64,000 bases of DNA, from the NCBI RefSeq assembly GCF_001956695.1, contig NZ_CP019070.1:372001-436000 (forward strand). The letters run 5' to 3'. The number at the start of each line of letters is the position of its first letter. The first letter of the stretch is position 1. The DNA comes from Poseidonibacter parvus. GTDB lineage: Bacteria; Campylobacterota; Campylobacteria; Campylobacterales; Arcobacteraceae. Positions 47,886 to 56,660 of this stretch are shown here, piece by piece. Below the pieces are notes generated by a model. The model saw only the letters and a list, made by a program, of their open reading frames with translations, was not told the origin of the DNA and made no database searches. The position numbers and the translations under genes were made by a program.

Positions 47886-48734
47886 TTAATTTGACATAAA
47901 TATTGGGATATTTGTATGTTCTAATATGTATTTAGTAGTTCCTCCAAACATAAGCTCTTTAAAACCCTTATGTCCAAAAGCACCTGCAACTATTAATTCA
48001 TAATTCCCATCTTTAGCATTTTTAAGTAAAGCTTCACCTGGAGTATTTGTTGTTTTTACTATTTCATATGTTGCTATTATATTATGTATTTTTAAATAAT
48101 CTTGCAATTTGATTACTTCATTCTCATTTTTCATATATTCATTTGCTGTAATAATATGTACTTTCTTTGCTTTTTTCATTATAGGTATTGCTTGTGATAT
48201 TGCTCTTGATACCTCTGGTGAATTATTCCATCCAATTAGTATTCGGTCTGTATTAAAACTTGTCATTTCTCTAGGAAACATTAATGCAGGTTTTCCACTT
48301 TTTGTAACTGTGGTTTCAAACGTAGCCGTTAATCGTGCATTATGAGGAGCAGAAACAACAACTAAATCACAGTACTTTGACTCTTGTTCAATTAACTTAC
48401 TTCTATATCCTTCTCCTGATAATATCTGTGCACTAGCAGTATTAGTGATTATTGTACTTGAAATTGTAGTATCAAGTTTATTTGCTTCTTCTTTAAATAT
48501 TTTTTCATGTATATGAAGATCTTTTTCTAGTTTATCTTTAGCAATTGCATTTAATTCTTTTAAAATAGACTCTGGTATATTGTCTGCAAATTGCATAATC
48601 TGACTAGGTTTTGCAAGTGATTTAAAAATATCTAAATGAGCATTAAAGTGTTTTCCAATAAGTAATGCACCATGAATTCTTTGAGCAAGCTCTTCTCCTC
48701 CACCAATTGGGAAGAATAATTTTTTATATTCCAT
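47886..48734 (-). CDS. Tandem universal stress protein (UspA family)
   Basis: A 282-residue protein of two Usp domains. The C-terminal half has the ATP-binding signature GAFGHKGFKELMFGGTTKYI; the N-terminal half is degenerate (VVSAPHNARLTATFETTVTK). Usp proteins support survival under stress, and are often induced in stationary phase. Transcription diverges from the ABC ATPase gene, with AT-rich inverted repeats between them. Confidence 0.9.
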   Translation of the reverse strand: MEYKKLFFPIGGGEELAQRIHGALLIGKHFNAHLDIFKSLAKPSQIMQFADNIPESILKELNAIAKDKLEKDLHIHEKIFKEEANKLDTTISSTIITNTASAQILSGEGYRSKLIEQESKYCDLVVVSAPHNARLTATFETTVTKSGKPALMFPREMTSFNTDRILIGWNNSPEVSRAISQAIPIMKKAKKVHIITANEYMKNENEVIKLQDYLKIHNIIATYEIVKTTNTPGEALLKNAKDGNYELIVAGAFGHKGFKELMFGGTTKYILEHTNIPIFMSN

Positions 48735-48743
48735 TATATTCCT

Positions 48744-48809
48744 TTAATATATTATTAATATATTAATTTTATCATAAAAATAGTAAAATATGATATATTA
48801 ATAATATAT
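48744..48809. promoter_or_regulatory. Two related inverted repeats between usp and the ABC ATPase gene
   Basis: TTAATATATTA-T-TAATATATTAA at 48744-48766 and ATATATTA-A-TAATATAT at 48793-48809. They share ATATTA/TAATAT half-sites, and the spacer drives two divergent genes. They may bind one regulator. In such AT-rich DNA chance is a real alternative. Confidence 0.3.
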
Positions 48810-48821
48810 ATAAGGATAAAG

Positions 48822-49610
48822 ATGAATATAATAGAATTTGAAAATATAAATATTGGCTATGACTATAGGTTTTTAGTTTTAAAAAATATTAATTTAAATA
48901 TTAAAGAGGGAGAACATTGGGTTATATTAGGTGCAAATGGTTCTGGTAAATCAACTTTATTAAAACTAATATCAAATGATTTATATCCTAATACTCATTA
49001 TGAATTTAAGAAAAAAATATTTGGAATAGAAAAATGGGATATTTTTGATTTAAAGAAAAAACTTGGAATAGTTACAAATGAACTACAAAACGAGTTTGTA
49101 TATCAAGCTAGATTTGCCAGTGGTTATGAAATTGTACGTTCTGGTTTTTTTGCAAGTATTGGTAAAAAAGAACATCATATTTTTACTAAAGAACAAAATG
49201 AAAAAACAGATGAAATTTTTGACTACTTAGATATAAAAGTTTTAAAAGATAAAAAGGCTTCTTTAATGTCAACGGGAGAACTTCGTAAATGTCTAATAGC
49301 AAGAGCTTTAATTTATAGACCAAAAGCTTTATTACTTGATGAGCCTACAACAGGACTTGATATAAAAGCACAAAAGAATTTTTTATCATTAATTAAAAGA
49401 TTAACTTCAACATTAAGTATTATTATAATTACTCACCATGTTAAAGAAATTATTGAAGATATAAGTCATGTCGCTCTTATTGCTGACAATTGTATTTATA
49501 AACAAGGTTTAAAAAAAGATATTTTAACAAGTGCTAATATCTCAAAAGTTTTTGATTTAGATATTGAACTCTTGTCAAAAAATAATAAATATTATATAAA
49601 AGAAGATTAA
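48822..49610 (+). CDS. Orphan ABC-type ATPase (ModF/YlmA-like)
   Basis: A 262-residue nucleotide-binding domain. Walker A is GANGSGKST (about 38-46), Walker B ALLLDEPTTGLD, the H-loop ITHH. The signature motif is altered to MSTGELRK in place of LSGGQ, as in ModF/PhrA-like stand-alone ATPases. No permease or binding protein is adjacent; usp and a DMT transporter flank it. A role in transport is doubtful; the substrate is unknown. Confidence 0.85.
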   Translation: MNIIEFENINIGYDYRFLVLKNINLNIKEGEHWVILGANGSGKSTLLKLISNDLYPNTHYEFKKKIFGIEKWDIFDLKKKLGIVTNELQNEFVYQARFASGYEIVRSGFFASIGKKEHHIFTKEQNEKTDEIFDYLDIKVLKDKKASLMSTGELRKCLIARALIYRPKALLLDEPTTGLDIKAQKNFLSLIKRLTSTLSIIIITHHVKEIIEDISHVALIADNCIYKQGLKKDILTSANISKVFDLDIELLSKNNKYYIKED

Positions 49611-49611
49611 T

Positions 49612-50520
49612 TTATTTTTTAATCTTCTGTGTTAATGATTTACCTTGTTGCACTAATAAACCAATTACAATTAATACTAAACCAATAATAGTAGAAAATA
49701 AAATTGCTTCTCCCACTAAAAAGTAAATAAATATTAATGATAAAAATGGTGCTATAAATATTAAATTAGCAATTTTTGATGTAGAAGTAGTTAATTTCAT
49801 TGCACTTAACCAAAACATAAAAGTTATACTCATTTCAAATAACCCTATATAAGTCGCTCCTAATAACCCCTTTATATCCGGTATAGAAAAATCTTCCATA
49901 TATAAGTAATAAATTAAAACTAAGGGTAAACCAACTATAAAACTAGAAAAGAGACCAACAACTGGTTCTACTTTTACTTTTGTATTATATATCCAATATA
50001 AAGACCATACTACTGTAGTTAATAGTGCTAAGATAACACCATATGTATTTGAGAAGTCTAATGATAAAGGATTTCCCTTTGTTGCAATAATCAAAACTCC
50101 AAAATAACATATAAATCCTGCAATAAAATCACTAAGCTTTGGTTTGTGACCTAATAAAGGTATTGAAAGATATGTCAACATTAATGCCCAAGTAAAATTT
50201 ATAGTTTGTGCTTCTTGAACTGGTAAAAGATCATATGCCTTAAACAATAATATATATTGTAAGAATGGATTTAGTATTCCTAATAGAATAATAAGTTTAT
50301 AATTTTGTTTAAAATGTATAAGTACTTGTTTTAACTGTTTTTTTATTAATACAATAATTAATAAAACTATAGTTGAAGTAAGAACAGCATAGAAAACTAG
50401 CTGTGCTACACTTAAGGTTTGAAGGCTTATTTTAAATACACTTGCAACAGTTGACCATAAAAACACTGCAATTAGTGCGTGAATATAAGCTATCTTCTGA
50501 TTTTTAATGTCATTTTTCAT
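49612..50520 (-). CDS. DMT-superfamily (EamA) transporter
   Basis: A 302-residue protein with about ten membrane helices in two EamA repeats, such as ALIAVFLWSTVASVFKISL at the start and FIAPFLSLIFIYFLVGEAI in the second half. Members export amino acids or other small molecules. It is convergent with the ABC ATPase gene (one-base gap) and divergent from the hydroxyproline cluster. The substrate cannot be seen. Confidence 0.88.
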   Translation of the reverse strand: MKNDIKNQKIAYIHALIAVFLWSTVASVFKISLQTLSVAQLVFYAVLTSTIVLLIIVLIKKQLKQVLIHFKQNYKLIILLGILNPFLQYILLFKAYDLLPVQEAQTINFTWALMLTYLSIPLLGHKPKLSDFIAGFICYFGVLIIATKGNPLSLDFSNTYGVILALLTTVVWSLYWIYNTKVKVEPVVGLFSSFIVGLPLVLIYYLYMEDFSIPDIKGLLGATYIGLFEMSITFMFWLSAMKLTTSTSKIANLIFIAPFLSLIFIYFLVGEAILFSTIIGLVLIVIGLLVQQGKSLTQKIKK

Positions 50521-50570
50521 ATTACTACTTTTTTTAAAATTTCAGTTTGTTTTAATATAAAAACAAATAC

Positions 50571-50579
50571 TGCTATGAT
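50571..50579 (+). promoter_or_regulatory. Extended -10 promoter of the hydroxyproline cluster
   Basis: TGCTATGAT fits the extended -10 pattern TGnTATnAT. It lies directly before the palindromic operator candidate and about 120 bases before the first gene. Confidence 0.5.
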
Positions 50580-50588
50580 ATACTTCTA

Positions 50589-50609
50589 ATATATCAATTG
50601 ATATATCAA
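50589..50609 (+). promoter_or_regulatory. Palindromic operator candidate
   Basis: Two overlapping perfect palindromes: ATATATCAATTGATATAT (50589-50606) and TTGATATATCAA (50598-50609). The predicted transcription start falls at the left end of this site. GntR/FCD regulators often bind short palindromes of this kind; the gene at 62197 encodes one. The pairing is inferred. Confidence 0.5.
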
Positions 50610-50663
50610 GAATATATTAATAAACATGATACAACAAAAAAATTAAATTAAGTTAAAAGGATT

Positions 50664-50699
50664 ATGTCAAATAATTTATTTGACAAAAAGGTAATATAA
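50664..50699 (+). CDS. Possible 11-codon leader frame
   Basis: AAAAGG, then ATG at 50664, encoding MSNNLFDKKVI and a TAA that shares its last A with the ATG of the next gene (TAATG). Inside it, TGTCAAATA and TATTTGACA can form a hairpin. It may be a leader coupled to the next gene, or the relic start of a lost gene. Confidence 0.35.
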   Translation: MSNNLFDKKVI

Positions 50700-51667
50700 T
50701 GAAAACAACTAGTACAGATTGGCTTTATACAGTTATGCCGGCCGTGTTTACATGGCTAAAAGAATCAGAATCTGGTGCCCTTGAAATTGACTTTGAAGAA
50801 ACACAAAGACAGGCTGAATATGTTTTAAAAGCTCAAGGAAAGGGAGGAAGTAGAATGGGAGGACTTGTGGCTTCTGGTACTTTAGGTGAGAATAGTTACC
50901 TAAGTAACGAACAGCGTCTCTCACTACTTAAATCCCTTTCTGAAGTTGCTAAAAAATATAGTGTTCCCTTGATCAGTGGAGCTGTGGCAGAAACTAAAGA
51001 AGAGATTGCTAAAATCATTGCAGGACTAGCAACTGTTGGTGTGGATACGGTTATGGTTATGCCTCCAAAAACTTTAGCAGTTCCTTCTGATGAAGATATG
51101 TATGCGTACTATGCTCTTGCTGCAACAGCTGCAAAAGAGGCAGGCATAACAATTATGCCTTATAACAACCCTGATGCAGCAGGATATCATGCAATCTCAA
51201 CAGATACTCTTATTAAACTTGCTGATCTACCTGAAGTAGTTGCTCTTAAAATATCGTCTATAGATGTTTCAATTATTGAAACACTGTTGTTAGAGAACAA
51301 AGATTTAAAAATTTTGGCAGGTGTTGATACTGTAACTGTATATGCTGGACTTGCTGGAGCATGCGGTGGGATTACAGGTGTAGGTACTGTCTTCCCAAAA
51401 GCTAGTGTTACTATGCAGGAGTATGTTTTAAAAGGAGAATGGGCCCAGGCTCTAAAAGTTTCTCAGGCTATGAACTCTATTTCATATCTTGATGGTCAGC
51501 CGCTGCTTATGGAATACCTTAAGTTTGCAATGGGAATTCACCATAATGATTCTGTTGGAGGACTTCGTACTCTTGGTAAGAAATTAACTCGTGATCAAAT
51601 TGAAGATGTTCGAGCAAGGTATATTCTAGCAAAAGAAAGAGTTGAAGCATTGGGTTTATTAGATTAA
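50699..51667 (+). CDS. DapA-family enzyme, probable 1-pyrroline-4-hydroxy-2-carboxylate deaminase
   Basis: A 322-residue TIM-barrel protein of the dihydrodipicolinate synthase / N-acetylneuraminate lyase family. Visible: LYTVMPAVFTW (about 9-19), GGLVASGTLGENSYLS, the Tyr of IMPYNNPDAAGY and the Schiff-base Lys of VVALKISS. In hydroxyproline catabolism this family converts the cyclic imine to alpha-ketoglutarate semialdehyde; context makes this the best guess. In three short stretches I counted 18 of 58 third codon positions as G or C, against 9 of 60 in neighbouring genes, so it may be acquired. Confidence 0.75.
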   Translation: MKTTSTDWLYTVMPAVFTWLKESESGALEIDFEETQRQAEYVLKAQGKGGSRMGGLVASGTLGENSYLSNEQRLSLLKSLSEVAKKYSVPLISGAVAETKEEIAKIIAGLATVGVDTVMVMPPKTLAVPSDEDMYAYYALAATAAKEAGITIMPYNNPDAAGYHAISTDTLIKLADLPEVVALKISSIDVSIIETLLLENKDLKILAGVDTVTVYAGLAGACGGITGVGTVFPKASVTMQEYVLKGEWAQALKVSQAMNSISYLDGQPLLMEYLKFAMGIHHNDSVGGLRTLGKKLTRDQIEDVRARYILAKERVEALGLLD

Positions 51668-51720
51668 TCCTTATTGATAGTATGATAGAAAAAAAAATTA
51701 ATTAAACTAAAATGGTTAGT

Positions 51721-51792
51721 ATGAAATGTAAATTTATTGGAGTTTATCCAGCAGTTACAACTAGCCTCATTATAAAAAAGGATATAAATTGA
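51721..51792 (+). pseudogene. Relic N terminus of a second DapA-family gene
   Basis: ATG at 51721 (in frame with ATG 51712) opens 23 codons: MKCKFIGVYPAVTTSL, then IIKKDIN and TGA. The part KFIGVYPAVTT fits the first strand of DapA-family proteins and aligns with LYTVMPAVFTW of the intact gene upstream. After about 17 codons it runs directly into the ribosome site of the next gene, and the TGA overlaps the TTG start at 51789. I read this as a deletion scar. Confidence 0.55.
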
Positions 51793-53372
51793 GTATACAC
51801 GGTAAAAACTTTATTGGAAATGAATTATCAGCTAAGGGTGATAAGACGAGTAAGTTATATGATATTAATAGTAATGAAGCACTAGATGGTGAATTCTTTC
51901 ATGCAACGACTGTAGAGGTTGATGAAGCTTTAGTTAAAGCTAATAAAGCTTTTATTGAGTATAAACAAACTTCTCAATTACATCGAGCAGAATTCTTAGA
52001 AACAATTGCATCAGAAATTATGAATTTAGGTGATGAATTAATCCTAAGAACAATGACTGAGTCAAATCTTCCAAGACCTAGAATCGAAGGAGAGAGAGGA
52101 CGAACTATAGGGCAAATTAAAATGTTTGCTAACTTACTAAAAGATGGTTCATGGGTTGAAGCATCAATTGATGAAGCACTGCCAGAACGAACACCACTTC
52201 CAAGAAATGATTTAAGAAAGATGTTAAGACCTCTTGGTGTTGTATCTGTATTTGAAGCAAGTAACTTTCCTTTAGCTTTTGCTTGTGCAGGAGGAGATAC
52301 CGCTTCAGCTTTAGCAGCAGGTTGTCCAGTTATTGTAAAGGCACACTCTTCTCATAGTGGCACATCTGAATTAATTGCAGGTGCAATTATAAAAGCAGTT
52401 GAAAAATGTAATATGCCAAATGGTACATTCTCAATGGTTCATGGATCAGGAAGAACGGTGGGGCAACAAATTGTTTTAAATGAAGCAGTACAAGCAGTTG
52501 GTTTTACAGGTTCAACATATGCTGGAATGGAATTATTCAAATTAGCGAACTCAAGAAAACAGCCAATTCCAGTATTTGCAGAGATGGGGAGTGTTAATCC
52601 TTGTTTATTTCTACCATCATCTTTAAATGATACTAAAAAACTTGCAGCTACATACGCTTTTTCTATTACATTAGGTGCTGGACAGTTTTGTACAAATCCT
52701 GGATTAATTATTGCCTTAAAAGATGAAAAATTAGAAGCATTTAAAAAAGATTTAAAAGATGAAATTTCAAAAGTAAAACCTGCAACAATGTTATCAAAAG
52801 GTATTCAAGAAGCTTATGAAAAAAATAAAGATGAAGCTATTTCTCAAGATGGTATGACAGTAATTGCAGAAGCCTTTGAAGATAATTTAGCTTCAGAAGG
52901 TAAACCTGTAGTTGCAAGTGTTGAAGCTTCAACATTTATTTCAAATCCTAAGCTTCAAGAAGAAGTTTTTGGTCCTTATTCTTTATTAGTAGAATGTAAT
53001 GATATTAATGAATTAGATCAGGTAATTGCATCTTTAGAAGGGCAATTAACAGCAACGGTAATGGGTGAAGAAAGCGAAATGTCTTCATATGAAAATCAGA
53101 TTTTAAATTTAGAAAATAAGTGTGGAAGAATTTTATTTAATGGCGTTCCAACGGGTGTTGAGGTTTGTGCTTCAATGCAACATGGTGGTCCATTCCCAGC
53201 TGCAACTGATGCTAGATTTACATCAGTAGGAACTGGAGCTATTAAAAGATTTGTACGACCTGTTTGTTTTCAAGATTGTCCAAGTTTTTTGCTTCCTTTA
53301 GAACTTCAAGATGGAAATCCATTAGGAATTTTAAGAATTGTAAATGATAAGTACACAAAGAGTTCATTATGA
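51789..53372 (+). CDS. Alpha-ketoglutarate semialdehyde dehydrogenase
   Basis: A 527-residue aldehyde dehydrogenase. The length and FEASNFPLAFACAGGDTASA, FTGSTYAGMELF, EMGSVNPCLFLP (catalytic Glu) and GAGQFCTNPG (catalytic Cys) match the KGSADH branch. It oxidises 2,5-dioxopentanoate to 2-oxoglutarate, the last step of hydroxyproline and pentose degradation. The TTG start has AAAAAAGGAT upstream and overlaps the relic frame. It overlaps the next gene by four bases. Confidence 0.9.
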   Translation: MSIHGKNFIGNELSAKGDKTSKLYDINSNEALDGEFFHATTVEVDEALVKANKAFIEYKQTSQLHRAEFLETIASEIMNLGDELILRTMTESNLPRPRIEGERGRTIGQIKMFANLLKDGSWVEASIDEALPERTPLPRNDLRKMLRPLGVVSVFEASNFPLAFACAGGDTASALAAGCPVIVKAHSSHSGTSELIAGAIIKAVEKCNMPNGTFSMVHGSGRTVGQQIVLNEAVQAVGFTGSTYAGMELFKLANSRKQPIPVFAEMGSVNPCLFLPSSLNDTKKLAATYAFSITLGAGQFCTNPGLIIALKDEKLEAFKKDLKDEISKVKPATMLSKGIQEAYEKNKDEAISQDGMTVIAEAFEDNLASEGKPVVASVEASTFISNPKLQEEVFGPYSLLVECNDINELDQVIASLEGQLTATVMGEESEMSSYENQILNLENKCGRILFNGVPTGVEVCASMQHGGPFPAATDARFTSVGTGAIKRFVRPVCFQDCPSFLLPLELQDGNPLGILRIVNDKYTKSSL

Positions 53373-54304
53373 GATTTATAGATAAAGAAGAAATTGCAAA
53401 AGCACTTGATTATCCATCATTAATAGAAGCATTAAGAAATGCTTTTATTTCTGATATTAAAGTGCCACCAAGACATCATCATGATTTTAAAAACCCAAAA
53501 GAGGGTATGGATTCAACACTACTTCTAATGCCTGCATGGGAAGAGAGTGAATCTATTGGTGTAAAAATTGTAACAGTTAGTCCTAATAATACTAAATATA
53601 ATTTACCTGCTATTCAAGGTTTATACTTATTAATGGATGCACAAAAAGGAACAATTGAAGCTTTACTAGAAGGTAAAACTTTAACAGTTAAAAGAACAGC
53701 AGCATCATCTGCATTAGCTAGTTCGTATCTTTCAAGAAAAGATTCAAGTTCTATATTAATAATTGGAACTGGAGCATTAAGTTCTGAGTTAATTAAAGCA
53801 CACGCAAGTGTAAGAGATATAAAAGATGTTTATATTTGGGGTAGAGATAAATCTAAAGCCTTAAAGATTGTAGATGAATTAAAAGATGATTTTAATATTA
53901 AAGCAGTTGATAATATTGAAGATGAAATTTCCAATGTAGATATCATTTCTTGTGCAACACTTAGTGTGGAACCTTTAGTTTTTGGTAAATTTTTAAAAGC
54001 AGGACAACATGTAGATTTAGTTGGTGCATATAAGCCTAATATGAGAGAAGCTGATGATGAGCTAATTAAAACTGTTGATATTTATATTGATACTAATATG
54101 GCTAAAAAAGAAACGGGAGATATTAAAATACCACTGGATACAAATGTAATTAGTGAAGATGATATTAAAGCTGATTTATTTGAATTAACAAGAGAGATAA
54201 AAGAAGGAAGAACATCTGATTCTTCGATTACTTTATTTAAATCTGTTGGTCATGGACTAGAAGATTTGGCAGCTGCTAAATTAGTAAAAGAAAAATTGAG
54301 TTAA
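53369..54304 (+). CDS. Ornithine cyclodeaminase-family reductase, probable 1-pyrroline-2-carboxylate reductase
   Basis: A 311-residue protein of the OCD / mu-crystallin family. It shows PPRHHHDFKNPKEGMDSTLL, GVKIVTVSPNN, the TVKRTAASSALAS helix, the Rossmann motif IIGTGALSSELI and LVGAYKPNMREADD. In clusters with trans-3-hydroxyproline dehydratase, such enzymes reduce 1-pyrroline-2-carboxylate to L-proline with NAD(P)H. That fits the Cys/Thr racemase-family gene at 61141. Ornithine cyclodeaminase itself is the alternative. Confidence 0.82.
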   Translation: MRFIDKEEIAKALDYPSLIEALRNAFISDIKVPPRHHHDFKNPKEGMDSTLLLMPAWEESESIGVKIVTVSPNNTKYNLPAIQGLYLLMDAQKGTIEALLEGKTLTVKRTAASSALASSYLSRKDSSSILIIGTGALSSELIKAHASVRDIKDVYIWGRDKSKALKIVDELKDDFNIKAVDNIEDEISNVDIISCATLSVEPLVFGKFLKAGQHVDLVGAYKPNMREADDELIKTVDIYIDTNMAKKETGDIKIPLDTNVISEDDIKADLFELTREIKEGRTSDSSITLFKSVGHGLEDLAAAKLVKEKLS

Positions 54305-54313
54305 GGAGTAATT

Positions 54314-55318
54314 ATGTCTTGTAAAACATTTTTTTGTGTTGATGCACACACTTGTGGTAATCCTGTAAGAGTTATTTGTGGGGGAGCACCTCTGTTAAAA
54401 GGTGCAAATATGAGCGAAAAAAGACAACATTTCTTAAGAGAGTTTGATTGGATTAGAAAAGGTTTAATGTTTGAACCTCGTGGTCATGACATGATGAGTG
54501 GAACAATAATTTTTGAACCATCAAGTGATGAATTTGATGTATCTATTTTATTTATAGAAACAAGTGGATGCTTACCTATGTGTGGACATGGAACGATAGG
54601 AACAGTTACTGTTTTAATTGAAAAAGAGATAGTAACTCCTAAAGTTGAAGGTACTTTAAGAATTGAAACTCCCGCTGGTTTAGTGGTCGCTACTTATACA
54701 AGAGATGATAAAAATAGAGTTAAATCTGTAAAAATTGTAAATATTGCCTCTTTTTTACACTCAGAGAAACTTGAAATAGAATCATCAACATTAGGAAAAC
54801 TTACTGTTGATGTAGCTTATGGTGGAAACTTTTATGCAATTGTGGATCCTCAAGAAAACTTCACTGGAATTGAAGATTTTAAAGCTGCTGAATTAATTGC
54901 AATGAGTGCAGAATTAAGGGAAAGATTAAATGAAAAATATTCATTTGTTCATCCTTTAAATGAAACGATAAATGGTTTATCTCATATTGAATGGACAGGT
55001 AAAACTATTGATGAAAGTTCAAGTGCAAGAAATGCAGTTTTTTATGGTGAAAAAGCAATAGATAGATCTCCTTGTGGAACTGGTACAAGTGCTAGAATGG
55101 CACAGTGGTATTCAAAAGGTAAATTAAACAAGAATGAAGATTTTATTCATGAAAGTTTTATTGGTTCAAAATTTATTGGAAGAATAGAAGAAGAAGTTAC
55201 TTTAGGCTCATATAAAGCAATAATACCTTCAATTGAAGGTTGGGCAAAAATCACTGGTTTAAATACCATAACTATTGATGATGATGATCCATATGCCCAT
55301 GGGTTCGTGGTGATTTAA
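54314..55318 (+). CDS. 4-hydroxyproline 2-epimerase (proline racemase family, Cys/Cys)
   Basis: A 334-residue enzyme. Two catalytic cysteines are present: C90 in PMCGHGTIG and C254 in DRSPCGTGTSAR. This pair marks racemases and epimerases. With D-hydroxyproline dehydrogenase right after it, epimerisation of trans-4-hydroxy-L-proline to cis-4-hydroxy-D-proline is the expected reaction; proline racemase is less likely. VDAHTCGNPVRV and FEPRGHDMMSG are family motifs. AAGGAG precedes the ATG, and the next gene follows after one base. Confidence 0.9.
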   Translation: MSCKTFFCVDAHTCGNPVRVICGGAPLLKGANMSEKRQHFLREFDWIRKGLMFEPRGHDMMSGTIIFEPSSDEFDVSILFIETSGCLPMCGHGTIGTVTVLIEKEIVTPKVEGTLRIETPAGLVVATYTRDDKNRVKSVKIVNIASFLHSEKLEIESSTLGKLTVDVAYGGNFYAIVDPQENFTGIEDFKAAELIAMSAELRERLNEKYSFVHPLNETINGLSHIEWTGKTIDESSSARNAVFYGEKAIDRSPCGTGTSARMAQWYSKGKLNKNEDFIHESFIGSKFIGRIEEEVTLGSYKAIIPSIEGWAKITGLNTITIDDDDPYAHGFVVI

Positions 55319-55319
55319 G

Positions 55320-56576
55320 GTGAAAAATGAAATTGCAATAATAGGTGGAGGAATAAGTGGAATTTGTTCTGCTTATTACTTACATAAGAGTGGACATAAG
55401 GTTACAGTTTTTGATGCTAATGAAATAGGAACACAGTGTTCTTCTGGAAATGCAGGATTAATTGTTCCTAGTCATTTTGAAACTTTATCAAATCCTGGAA
55501 TTTTAAAAAAAGGTTTTAAATGGATGTTAAATCCAAATTCACCATTTTTTTTAAAACCAAGTTTGGACTTAGAGTTAATTACGTGGTTATTTAAATTCAA
55601 TACTTTTTGTACAAAAAAACATGTTGAAAATAATAAACATTTTTTAAGAGATATAAATTTATATAGTTTATCTTTATACAAAGATTTACTAGAAGACAAT
55701 AATATAGATTTTGATTTGAAGCAAAGTGGTTTATTAATGCTTTGTAAAGAAGAAAAAACTTTAAAAGAAGAAGAACTTATTGTAAATGAAGCTATTAGTT
55801 TAGGTTTAGATGCAAAAGTTTTAAATAAAGATGAGTTAAAAATACTAGAACCAAATGCTTCTTTTGATGTACTTGGTGCTACTTATTTTAAAGATGATTC
55901 TAAGATACAGCCGTATGATTTTATTATGGCGATGAAAAAATATTTAGAAAAAAATGGTGTAAAGTTTTTTGAAAACTGCTTAATAGATGATATTAAAACA
56001 AATAAAAATAATATTACTTCAATAATTGATCAATCATCTGTTGCTCATAGTTTTGATCAGTATGTGTTTACATCAGGAATATTTACATCAAAACTTGCTA
56101 AAAAAATTGATTTAAATCTACCTATGGAAGGTGGAAAAGGTTTCTCTTTTATTAGTTATAAAAATGAAGCCTTAAACTTTTCTACACCTATGATTTTAGC
56201 GGAAGAAAAAGTTGCAATAACTCCTTATGATGATTATGTACGTTTTGGTGGAACTATGATGTTAGGTGTTAATGATTTAAAAATTAATGATAGAAGAATC
56301 AATAATATTAGAAAGTCTGCAAACAAATATATAAATGGTTTAGATTTAAAACAAAATGATATGAAAGATCAGTGGGCAGGACTTAGACCTTGTTCTCCAG
56401 ATGGTATTCCATATATAGGAAGAAGCGAAAAATTTTCTAATGTAATTATTGCAACAGGGCATGCAATGATGGGTGTGTCTTTAGGTCCAGCAACGGGTTG
56501 TATTATCAGAGATTTGATAAATGAAGAAAAAACTAAAATTAATATTTCTAAAATGAATATTAATAGGTTTAATTAA
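55320..56576 (+). CDS. FAD-dependent D-amino acid dehydrogenase, probable D-hydroxyproline dehydrogenase
   Basis: A 418-residue DadA-like flavoprotein. The FAD loop is IAIIGGGISGICSAYYLHKSG (first 20 residues IAIIGGGISGICSAYYLHKS); C-terminal DQWAGLRPCSPDGIPYIG and ATGHAMMGVSLGPATG complete the cofactor site. It would oxidise cis-4-hydroxy-D-proline to 1-pyrroline-4-hydroxy-2-carboxylate, passing electrons to the membrane chain. The start is GTG one base after the epimerase stop, so the two are coupled. It is a single-chain type, not the multi-subunit form of some pseudomonads. Confidence 0.85.
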   Translation: MKNEIAIIGGGISGICSAYYLHKSGHKVTVFDANEIGTQCSSGNAGLIVPSHFETLSNPGILKKGFKWMLNPNSPFFLKPSLDLELITWLFKFNTFCTKKHVENNKHFLRDINLYSLSLYKDLLEDNNIDFDLKQSGLLMLCKEEKTLKEEELIVNEAISLGLDAKVLNKDELKILEPNASFDVLGATYFKDDSKIQPYDFIMAMKKYLEKNGVKFFENCLIDDIKTNKNNITSIIDQSSVAHSFDQYVFTSGIFTSKLAKKIDLNLPMEGGKGFSFISYKNEALNFSTPMILAEEKVAITPYDDYVRFGGTMMLGVNDLKINDRRINNIRKSANKYINGLDLKQNDMKDQWAGLRPCSPDGIPYIGRSEKFSNVIIATGHAMMGVSLGPATGCIIRDLINEEKTKINISKMNINRFN

Positions 56577-56660
56577 ATTTTAAAGGAGGGAAAAATAAGT
56601 TTTTACATAAATAAAATTAGTTTGATTACAAAAAAAAATAAAATAAAAAAAGGAATTAAA
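56577..56660 (+). other. Spacer ahead of the ABC importer
   Basis: AT-rich, with AAAGGAGGG at about 56581 that is not followed by a start codon at usable distance. The real ribosome site for the next gene (AAAAAGGAATT) is at about 56648. Confidence 0.4.
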
